This document shows positions 1 through 6,670 of a DNA stretch of 6,670 nucleotides, in pieces. The notes beneath the pieces were generated by a model that did not search any database, was not told where the DNA came from, and saw only the letters and a program-made list of their open reading frames with translations. Both the position numbers and the translations under genes were made by a program. The DNA is from Actinomycetota bacterium (GTDB taxonomy: Bacteria > Actinomycetota > Thermoleophilia > UBA2241), in NCBI GenBank assembly GCA_003157715.1, contig PMKK01000228.1, forward strand, positions 9,724-16,393, read 5' to 3'. The stretch's first letter is position 1. Each line of letters starts with the position of its first letter.

Positions 1-1163
1 ATCGCGGCCGATTCGCCCAGCCACTTCGGCAGGAAGCGAAGCAGGTGGGTCAGCGGCCGGCCCAGCGCCAGCAGGCCGGCCACGGCGGCAAACGAGAGCT
101 GAAAGCTGACGTCGAACAGCACGTTGGGATTGAGCGTGAGCATGAAGGCGCCCGGCACGAGCCACAGAAACCAGCCGTCGGTGGGCCGCGAGGACAGGTT
201 CGCCAGCAGTAGCACGACACCTGACACGCCGGCGCGCACGATCGAAGGCGTCGCTCCAGTCACCACGACGTAGACGATGACGAAGGGGATGAGGATCAGC
301 GAGCGCACGTGACGGCGCACGCGCGCCAGGGTGAGCAGAAACGAACCCATGGCGCAGAGCAGCACGACGTTCTCGCCCGACACCGCGAGGATGTGCAGCA
401 GCCCGCTGCGTCGCATGTCGTCGACGGCGCCGGCGGGCACGCCCTGCTGGTCGCCCAGGACCATGGCCTCGAGCACCTCGCGCACGGGCGAACGCAGGCC
501 TCCGCGTATGTGACGGCGCGCCGCCAGGCGCAGCCCGTCGACAAGGCCCCCGAGGCCGCCACGCCGCCCGTCGAGGCGCAGTCCGGTGAGCGGCGCCGAG
601 AGCACGACGTGCTCGCCGCGCCGCTCGAGGTAGCGGCCGTAGTCGAAGGCGCCCGGCTTGGCCACCGGCAGAGCCTCGACCTGGGCTTGAAGGGTCAGCC
701 GCGTGCCTTCGGCCAGCGGTCCGAGCGAGGTGAAGCGGGGCGGGTCGGCCGTGCCGAGGTCGAGCGTCAGAGGCGCCCGTTCGGCCACCCGCCGGCCCGC
801 CACTGAACTCACCTTCACGTCGAGGGTGACCCGGTCGCCGCTCGTCTTGGGCAGCGTGAGGACGGTCGCCCGCAGCGCGACGGAGTGCCCCACGTAACAC
901 GTGAGGTGGCTCTGCGACTGCGCCGCGAGCCGCGCCGCGCCGAGGCAGAGCCCGGCCACGACGAGCAGCGGCACCAGCGCGACGAGGCCCGCCGCCTGCC
1001 CCCGGCGGCCTGCCGCCGGACCCGACAGGCGGACCGCCGCCCACACCACCGTGACGGCGACCAGCACCGCCACACCCGAGCCGGCCGGACGCCAGACGAG
1101 AGCGCTCAGCAGGCCGCAAACGTAGGCCGCAAGCAGCAGATGAGCGGTCGGCGGCGCCCGCAC
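1..1163 (-). CDS. comEC: ComEC/Rec2 family DNA-uptake channel, N-terminal part (3' end outside window)
   Basis: This gene encodes the polytopic inner-membrane channel that carries single-stranded DNA into the cytoplasm during natural transformation. The window holds 387 codons; the rest of the competence domain and any C-terminal metallo-beta-lactamase-like domain lie off the left edge. Residues 7-80 form a hydrophobic N-terminal region with about three membrane segments. Residues 85-200 form a soluble beta-rich (OB-like) domain that includes the family signature PGAFDYGRYLERRG (170-183). The Competence domain core follows: LGDQQGVP (236-243), SGLLHILAVSGENV (253-266), TGATPSIVRAGVSG (302-315) and FDVSFQLSFAAVAGL (350-364), with membrane helices between them. 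I chose the GTG at 1161-1163, 13 nt after the comEA stop and just before the first hydrophobic segment. It has no clear Shine-Dalgarno, so coupling to comEA translation is likely. A TTG at 1188-1190 inside comEA is an alternative start. The family call is secure from the motifs; whether the organism is transformable is not shown. Confidence 0.95.
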   Translation of the reverse strand, partial: MRAPPTAHLLLAAYVCGLLSALVWRPAGSGVAVLVAVTVVWAAVRLSGPAAGRRGQAAGLVALVPLLVVAGLCLGAARLAAQSQSHLTCYVGHSVALRATVLTLPKTSGDRVTLDVKVSSVAGRRVAERAPLTLDLGTADPPRFTSLGPLAEGTRLTLQAQVEALPVAKPGAFDYGRYLERRGEHVVLSAPLTGLRLDGRRGGLGGLVDGLRLAARRHIRGGLRSPVREVLEAMVLGDQQGVPAGAVDDMRRSGLLHILAVSGENVVLLCAMGSFLLTLARVRRHVRSLILIPFVIVYVVVTGATPSIVRAGVSGVVLLLANLSSRPTDGWFLWLVPGAFMLTLNPNVLFDVSFQLSFAAVAGLLALGRPLTHLLRFLPKWLGESAA

Positions 1164-1176
1164 GAGCGGTCGGCGC

Positions 1177-1824
1177 CTACACCGTGACAAGCGGCTGCAG
1201 CGTGGCGAACTTGGCGTCGCCGATGCCCGACACGTTCTTGAGGTCGTCGACGCTCTTGAAGCCGCCGTTGGCGGTGCGATAGTCGATGATCTTCTGAGCC
1301 GTGGCCGGCCCGACGCCGGGCAGGGCATCGAGTTGCTCGAGCGTGGCCGTGTTGAGATCGACCGGTGCGGCGGCACCCGTGCCGGACGACCCCGCCGTCG
1401 CCGTCGTGCTCCCGGCCGCGCCGGCGACGGCCGTCACCGTGCTGCCGGTCGCGCCGCGCAGGGGCACGACCACCTGCTGGCCGTCGAGTAGCTTGGCGGC
1501 CAGATTGACGGCCTGTAGCGCGGCCTTGGGTCGGGCGCCGCCGGCCGCGGCAAGAAGGTCGGCGACGCGCGCGCCGGGCGCCAGATGGTAGACGCCGGGC
1601 CGGCTGACCGCTCCGCAGACGTACACCACGAGCTCTTGCGGGCTGGCCAACGAGCTCGGTGTCGAAGACGACGACGGCGACGGCGCGGACGACGCCATGC
1701 CGAGCACGGACTGTCCGCCCGCTGAGGCGGCGGCATGCGGCGAGAGCAGATAGCGCGCGCCGAGTACGGCAACGACGAGCGCCAGGGCGACGTAGACGTA
1801 TGCCTGGCGGCGCGAGATGTCCAT
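1177..1824 (-). CDS. comEA: ComEA-type membrane-anchored DNA-binding protein
   Basis: ComEA is the receptor that binds incoming double-stranded DNA on the outer face of the cytoplasmic membrane and passes it to ComEC. The 215-residue protein has a short basic N-terminus and one membrane anchor at residues 9-27. A Ser/Pro-rich spacer (45-62) follows, then an SLBB domain (about 64-122, with VYVCGAVSRPGVYHL and a DGQQVVVPL ending). A second low-complexity Thr/Ala/Gly spacer (123-153) leads to a C-terminal helix-hairpin-helix DNA-binding domain (155-215). The two hairpins are LPGVGPATAQKI (168-179) and VSGIGDAKFATL (198-209), preceded by the typical VDLNTATLEQLDAL. The domain order and length match Gram-positive-type ComEA rather than the short HhH-only proteins of Gram-negative bacteria. 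The ATG is supported by a GGAGG six bases upstream. The stop lies 13 nt before the comEC start, so the two genes form an operon. A candidate promoter lies about 40-70 nt upstream of the start. Confidence 0.95.
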   Translation of the reverse strand: MDISRRQAYVYVALALVVAVLGARYLLSPHAAASAGGQSVLGMASSAPSPSSSSTPSSLASPQELVVYVCGAVSRPGVYHLAPGARVADLLAAAGGARPKAALQAVNLAAKLLDGQQVVVPLRGATGSTVTAVAGAAGSTTATAGSSGTGAAAPVDLNTATLEQLDALPGVGPATAQKIIDYRTANGGFKSVDDLKNVSGIGDAKFATLQPLVTV

Positions 1825-1830
1825 GAAAGG

Positions 1831-1835
1831 CCTCC
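1831..1835 (-). promoter_or_regulatory. Shine-Dalgarno of comEA
   Basis: The minus strand reads GGAGG followed by six bases (CCTTTC) and then the comEA ATG. This is the clearest ribosome binding site in the window and fixes the comEA start. The other internal genes lack such a site, which suggests that comEA begins a new translational unit rather than relying on coupling to the upstream gene. Confidence 0.75.
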
Positions 1836-1863
1836 GGGGTGCTCGAACGAAGAGATGGCCCAG

Positions 1864-1892
1864 AGGCTAGCGCCGCGGCGGCCGGCGGTCAG
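1864..1892 (-). promoter_or_regulatory. Candidate sigma-70-type promoter for comEA-comEC
   Basis: On the minus strand a -35-like CTGACC (1887-1892) and a -10-like TAGCCT (1864-1869) are separated by exactly 17 bases. The -10 keeps the TAnnnT pattern and the -35 keeps TGAC of TTGACA, as is usual for GC-rich bacteria. Initiation about seven bases downstream of the -10 would give a leader of roughly 30 nt that includes the Shine-Dalgarno. The site lies in the longest non-coding gap between genes in the window. Short motif matches of this kind arise by chance, so this is a prediction only. Confidence 0.4.
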
Positions 1893-1917
1893 CCGCGCGG
1901 CCCACCCGCAGGGGTGG
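1892..1917 (-). repeat. Inverted repeats in the gap between the racemase-like gene and comEA
   Basis: Bases 1902-1907 and 1912-1917 form a perfect six-base stem (CCACCC/GGGTGG) around a four-base loop. It abuts a perfect ten-base palindrome GCCGCGCGGC (1892-1901), which overlaps the edge of the candidate -35. A further ten-base palindrome CGCCGCGGCG occupies 1871-1880, between the -35 and -10. No T-run follows the hairpin in the direction of transcription, so it is not a classical intrinsic terminator. It could be a weak terminator for the upstream operon, an operator, or chance symmetry in GC-rich DNA. The rest of the gap (1918-1970) shows only two copies of ACGGGTG (1932-1938 and 1948-1954). 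Confidence 0.3.
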
Positions 1918-1970
1918 CGATCGGTAGTCGGACGGGTGGACGAAGCAACGGGTGAGCGCGAGTCACTCCC

Positions 1971-2783
1971 TCAATCGAGGCCGCGAAGTTCCGTATCGAC
2001 GCCCACGACCGCTGGCAGGTGGACGCCGAACGCGAGCAGCGCCGCCCGAGCGGTGGCGGCGGGATCGCCGGTCGTGAAGAAGGTGTCGGTGGCGACGACC
2101 GAAGCTCGCGCGGCGCCGTGGCCGTCGTCGTCCGTCGAGCGACCGTCGAACCAGCCGCTCACCACGCGATCGAGCGTCTCGTGGGCCGGGTCGACGATGA
2201 CGGCGGCCGGTGCGAGCTCGCGGAACCGCGCCAGGCCGGCCGAGTAGTGCGTACAGCCCAGCACCAGCGCGTCGACTCGGGCCAGCGGCGCCATGACGCG
2301 CCGCGCCTCGGCGCGGAATATCGGTGTTCCCGTAAGGCCTGCCTCGACCAGCGCCGACAGAGGTTGCGCCACCCGCTGCCGCACGGAGAGGCCGGCGGCG
2401 AGCAGCGGTCGACGGTAGGCGCCCGACCTGATCGTGCGCCCGCCGCCCACCACTCCGACGACGCCGACATCGGCTTCGAGCACCGCCTCGACCGCGCTGT
2501 CTATGACGCCACAGATGCGCTCGAGGCCCAGCTCGCCGGCTGAGTGGCCCGGCAGGATCGTGCTCATGGCGTTGCAGGCCACGACGAGCCGGGTGACGCC
2601 GGCCTGGGCGAGCCTCTGCGCGACCACGACAAGACGCGCCTCGAGGTCGCGGGCGCTCTGCCGTCCGTAGGGCATGCAGCCGGCATCCGAGAGATAGACG
2701 ACCTTGACGTGCGGGAACCGAGCCTTGAACGCGGTGCGAAACTCGACGCCGCCGATCCCCCAGTCGAGGATGCCCAGGGTCAT
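1971..2783 (-). CDS. Glutamate/aspartate racemase family protein with altered substrate-contact residues
   Basis: This 270-residue protein has the two-domain fold signature of cofactor-independent amino-acid racemases, best matching glutamate racemase (MurI), which supplies D-glutamate for peptidoglycan. Both catalytic cysteines are present: Cys70 in VVACNAMST and Cys177 in LGCTHYSAG, with His179 beside the latter. Further family motifs are the N-terminal GILDWGIGGVEF (4-15), MPYG (37-40), RTIRSGAY (116-123) and PLSALVEAG (141-149). Length matches MurI. Two positions that contact substrate in MurI differ: the usual Asp-Ser near the N-terminus is Asp7-Trp8, and the Thr after Cys-Asn is Ala72. 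Together these changes argue against simple MurI function and for a different or larger substrate, although racemase or epimerase chemistry is still plausible. The ATG overlaps the stop of the radical SAM gene as ATGA and has no good Shine-Dalgarno, so translation is probably coupled. The frame stays open upstream, but a longer protein would overlap the methyltransferase domain and is unlikely. Family secure, substrate unknown. Confidence 0.88.
   Translation of the reverse strand: MTLGILDWGIGGVEFRTAFKARFPHVKVVYLSDAGCMPYGRQSARDLEARLVVVAQRLAQAGVTRLVVACNAMSTILPGHSAGELGLERICGVIDSAVEAVLEADVGVVGVVGGGRTIRSGAYRRPLLAAGLSVRQRVAQPLSALVEAGLTGTPIFRAEARRVMAPLARVDALVLGCTHYSAGLARFRELAPAAVIVDPAHETLDRVVSGWFDGRSTDDDGHGAARASVVATDTFFTTGDPAATARAALLAFGVHLPAVVGVDTELRGLD
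2780..2783 (-). other. ATGA stop-start overlap coupling two genes
   Basis: The TGA of the radical SAM-methyltransferase gene (2780-2782) and the ATG of the racemase-like gene (2781-2783) share bases. Such overlaps usually mean translational reinitiation and fixed stoichiometry. This supports the view that the two proteins serve one pathway. Confidence 0.85.
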
Positions 2784-5113
2784 GCCGCGGGATCGTCCAC
2801 ACCGACGGTCGAGGCTGAGGCGTCGCCGGCGCCCGCGGTCGGGGCGGCCCGCTTGACCGCCTCGAAGGCCACCACTTTGGCGGCCGCGCCGACCGTCAGC
2901 ACCTCGAGTCGCGCGCCAAGCGCAGCGGCCAGCTCCACGTACTCCTCGAGCGGCCGCAAAGGGTACTGCCTCTCCATAGCCCGCCAGGCGGGCTGGCGCA
3001 CGAGCGCCCTGAGATTCGCCGCGAAACGAGGCTGCAAGAGGTGCTGAGCGGTCACCGCCGCCTTTCCCGCGGCGAGACGGTGCAGCTCGCGGCGCCTGAC
3101 GGGCGAGGCCACCATGTCGACGCACAGGAGCCGGCCGCCGGGTGTCAGCACGCGCATGATCTCGTCGATGGCGCGGGGCCACGCCAGATAGTGCAGCGAG
3201 AGAAACGAGACGGCCACGTCGAAGGAGCCGTCGGCGAAGGGCGCTTGCGCGGCATCGCCGAGCGCGAAGCTCACTCTGGGATCGCCGGCGTTACGCTTGC
3301 GAGCGCGAGCGAGCATCCGCTCCGACACGTCGAGTCCGACGCCCCGTCCGATGCGGCTCGAGATGGCGCTTAGAAGACCGCCGCAGCCACAGCCGACGTC
3401 GAGTACCGCCGCCTCGCCACCGGGCGGCAGCTTCGACTCGAGCCAGCGCCACTCGGTGCGCCGCACCCGGACGTCGGCGAACGTGCAGGCGTAGAGGTCG
3501 GCCACGGGGTCGTAGGCGGCCTGCCCGGCGGCGGCCTGCCCGGCGGCGGCCTGCCCGGCGGCGGGCTCTACCGCTTCGCCGGCGGCCTGCCCATGGCCAG
3601 GCTCGGCCGCGCGCTCGCTGATCGCATCGCCGGCCTCCGCGAGGTCGTCGAAGACCAGCCGCAGCTTGGGATGCGCCGCCACGAAGGCGAGCACGGCGCG
3701 CGTCCGTTCGGGGTGGCGTGCGAACCTGACCGTGAAGTCGTTCACGATCCGATAGGTCTCACGGGGCCGCGCGCCGCCCGGCACCCGCAGCGTCTGATAG
3801 CGGTAGCTCTGCCGGTCGAAGTACACGCTACTGCGCTCGGGGCCGCGGATCAGACGGCGCGACATGCGGCGATAGTACGGCGTGTTTCTGAGCGCGATCG
3901 CCAGGCGCACGTCGACGGACAGCAGGGGCAGCGCGAACAGGGGCTCGAGCGACGCTCTCAGGTCGCGCGCGGACAGCTCTGGTGAGGCGATCACCGTGGC
4001 GGCCAGAGCGATGCCCCGTGTCGTGGCGAGGTGAACGGCTTTCTCCATGCTCGACAGGTCGAACTCCTTGCCAAAGCAGTCCCCCGCGCCGCCGTAGGGA
4101 ACGTCGAGACCGACGGACAGGACCCGCAGCCCGGCCGCGACGAGAGGTTCCAGCAACCCGCGCTGCTCCGCGACGACGATGTCGGCGGCGCGCACGAAGC
4201 CGGCGATCGGAAGCCCCTCTATCCCCCGCGCCTCGAGCGCGCGATAGATGGCGGCGAGGTGGTCGAGCTCCAGGTTGGGCGCCAGCGCGAACACCGCCCC
4301 GACGCCGTGATCACGCACGAGCCAGGCGATCTCGGAGGCCACGCTGGCGGGCTCGCGCCGCATTACGAGGCCGCTCTCGTTGCGGTACTCCACGGGCGAC
4401 TGGCAGAACGCGCAGGCGTGCGGACACCCCGTGCCGGCAAGGACCGACGCGGTTCGGTACGGAGCCCGAAGCGGCGCCGGAAAACGCTGTTCGGCCGAGA
4501 GGTACTCGGTCAGGTCATGGTTGCGCACCGGCCGCTCGTGCAAGGCGACGCCGTCGATGGCCGTGAGGTCGTCACGGCGACCGAGTCCCTCGACTCTCTC
4601 GACGACCCCGCGTTCGTCGACGTGGACCAGTCCCGGCAGGCCCCGCGGGCGGGCGCCAGCGGCCAGCGCGGTGCAGAGGGCTGCCAGAGGCTCGACCCCG
4701 TCGCCGGCGATGGCGTAGTCGATGGCCACGAACGGGAACCGGTCACCGGGCTCGAGCAGGCTGGTCTGCTTGCCGCCGACCACGGTCAGGCAGTGTGCCG
4801 CCCGTCGCCTGACCCGCAGCGCGAGGCGGCTTACCTCGTTGACGAGCAGGTCGATCTCGGAGAAGGCCACGACGTCGGGCTGCTCGGCGCCGCAGGCGTC
4901 CACGAAGGCCTCGTCGTCGGCGACATCGAACAGATGCCAGATGGTGCTCTCCACGGTGGCTCCGAGACGCTGCTCGAGACGGTAGGCGAAGAGCTTCGGG
5001 GCGAGCGGCTCCCAGTTGTAGCGCGACTGCTCGGCCAGCGGCTGTCGCCCGGCCAGCACGGCGCGCGGCGGGTGAGGCCTGACAAACCAGATGCGTAGCG
5101 CGCCCACCAGCAT
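2780..5113 (-). CDS. Cobalamin-type radical SAM protein fused to a class I methyltransferase
   Basis: I do not recognise a named gene. Residues 5-200 resemble the B12-binding domain of class B radical SAM enzymes: a first strand RIWFVRPHPP, then PDVVAFSEIDLL (79-90), TVVGGKQTSLLEP (110-122) and YAIAGDGVEPL (133-143), the last matching the usual GEGE turn. No DxHxxG motif is seen, which is common in this class. Residues 222-460 form the radical SAM domain, with cluster motif CPHACAFC (Cys230, Cys234, Cys237; bases 4403-4426). Residues 490-535 are an Ala/Gly/Gln linker. Residues 536-755 form a Rossmann methyltransferase: LDVGCGCGG (571-579), GLDVSERML (593-601), DAAQAPFADGSFDVAVS (620-636) and RVLTPGGRLLCVD (654-666). 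The C-terminal tail is low-complexity. The expected chemistry is radical-based methylation or rearrangement plus a polar methyl transfer, in the cytoplasm; the substrate is unknown. The gene starts 29 nt after leuS with no terminator between. The ATG lies directly against a G-run. The in-frame GTG at 5105-5107, seven bases after that run, is an alternative start. Confidence 0.9.
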   Translation of the reverse strand: MLVGALRIWFVRPHPPRAVLAGRQPLAEQSRYNWEPLAPKLFAYRLEQRLGATVESTIWHLFDVADDEAFVDACGAEQPDVVAFSEIDLLVNEVSRLALRVRRRAAHCLTVVGGKQTSLLEPGDRFPFVAIDYAIAGDGVEPLAALCTALAAGARPRGLPGLVHVDERGVVERVEGLGRRDDLTAIDGVALHERPVRNHDLTEYLSAEQRFPAPLRAPYRTASVLAGTGCPHACAFCQSPVEYRNESGLVMRREPASVASEIAWLVRDHGVGAVFALAPNLELDHLAAIYRALEARGIEGLPIAGFVRAADIVVAEQRGLLEPLVAAGLRVLSVGLDVPYGGAGDCFGKEFDLSSMEKAVHLATTRGIALAATVIASPELSARDLRASLEPLFALPLLSVDVRLAIALRNTPYYRRMSRRLIRGPERSSVYFDRQSYRYQTLRVPGGARPRETYRIVNDFTVRFARHPERTRAVLAFVAAHPKLRLVFDDLAEAGDAISERAAEPGHGQAAGEAVEPAAGQAAAGQAAAGQAAYDPVADLYACTFADVRVRRTEWRWLESKLPPGGEAAVLDVGCGCGGLLSAISSRIGRGVGLDVSERMLARARKRNAGDPRVSFALGDAAQAPFADGSFDVAVSFLSLHYLAWPRAIDEIMRVLTPGGRLLCVDMVASPVRRRELHRLAAGKAAVTAQHLLQPRFAANLRALVRQPAWRAMERQYPLRPLEEYVELAAALGARLEVLTVGAAAKVVAFEAVKRAAPTAGAGDASASTVGVDDPAA
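3516..3564 (-). repeat. 15-bp tandem repeat encoding the interdomain linker
   Basis: Three perfect copies of the 15-mer GCGGCCTGCCCGGCG (plus strand) occupy 3516-3530, 3531-3545 and 3546-3560, with a four-base partial fourth copy. A degenerate relative occurs near 3581-3593. On the minus strand each unit encodes five residues of the set Ala-Ala-Ala-Gly-Gln (protein residues about 517-533), so gain or loss of units keeps the reading frame. The repeat lies exactly between the radical SAM and methyltransferase domains and behaves like a flexible tether. Copy number could vary between strains by slippage. Confidence 0.9.
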
Positions 5114-5142
5114 GCCCCCCGTGGCGCCGGCCGCTCTGACCT

Positions 5143-6670
<1,528 letters not shown>

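Noticed and set aside
309..806. Plus-strand 165-codon frame and nearby short frames at the left edge
   Set aside because: They are shadows of comEC, whose minus-strand frame is open from 1163 to the window edge and carries the Competence-domain motifs.
1902..1917. Hairpin as an intrinsic terminator of the upstream operon
   Set aside because: The stem is only six pairs and no T-run follows on the minus strand, so I list it only as an inverted repeat.
1963..2802. Minus-strand 279-codon frame overlapping the racemase-like gene
   Set aside because: It is a shifted frame over the same DNA with an Arg/Gly-rich translation; the racemase motifs are in the other frame.
2784..3182. Upstream extension of the racemase-like frame by 133 codons
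   Set aside because: The extension would overlap the methyltransferase domain, has low-complexity Arg/Ala-rich sequence, and the ATGA start gives a protein of normal family length beginning right at the first beta strand.
3516..3564. Short tandem repeats as a CRISPR-like array
   Set aside because: The 15-bp units are directly adjacent without spacers and lie in frame inside a coding region.
4031..5098. Plus-strand open frame of 355 codons opposite the radical SAM gene
   Set aside because: It lies wholly antisense to a gene with intact family motifs, its translation has no recognisable domain, and long antisense frames are expected in GC-rich DNA.

Overview
This is a GC-rich window (roughly 70% by eye) in which every gene I can support lies on the minus strand. 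In transcription order, from high to low coordinates, they are: the 3' two thirds of leuS (leucyl-tRNA synthetase, cut by the right edge); a 777-residue fusion of a cobalamin-binding-like domain, a radical SAM domain and a class I SAM-dependent methyltransferase; a 270-residue protein of the glutamate/aspartate racemase family; comEA; and the 5' part of comEC (cut by the left edge). The adjacency of leuS with comEA-comEC, the very high GC and the GC-rich codon choice suggest an Actinomycetota chromosome. A methyltransferase-fused B12-type radical SAM enzyme would fit an anaerobic or facultative lineage. No 16S or other decisive marker is present, so this placement is an inference.

Right part (5143-6670): LeuRS from the end of its editing domain through the Zn-type segment, KMSKS loop, anticodon-binding helices and C-terminal domain. 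It carries an Ala/Gly-rich low-complexity insertion between the catalytic body and the anticodon-binding domain. Middle (1971-5113): the radical SAM-methyltransferase gene starts 29 nt after the leuS stop. It overlaps the racemase-like gene by an ATGA, so these two genes are very probably translationally coupled and functionally paired. The radical SAM and methyltransferase halves are joined by an Ala/Gly/Gln linker encoded by three perfect 15-bp tandem repeats. Left part (1-1970): a 146-nt gap contains a plausible promoter and clustered palindromes, followed by a well-placed Shine-Dalgarno for comEA. comEC begins 13 nt after the comEA stop.

ComEA and ComEC together form the core of the DNA-uptake machine: ComEA is a membrane-anchored dsDNA receptor and ComEC is the transport channel. 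LeuRS is housekeeping. The unusual part is the two-gene insert between leuS and comEA: a putative radical methylase/methyltransferase fusion coupled to a racemase homologue with both catalytic cysteines but altered substrate-contact positions. Its product cannot be deduced from sequence alone. No RNA genes, insertion sequences or CRISPR arrays were seen, and I found no credible plus-strand gene.
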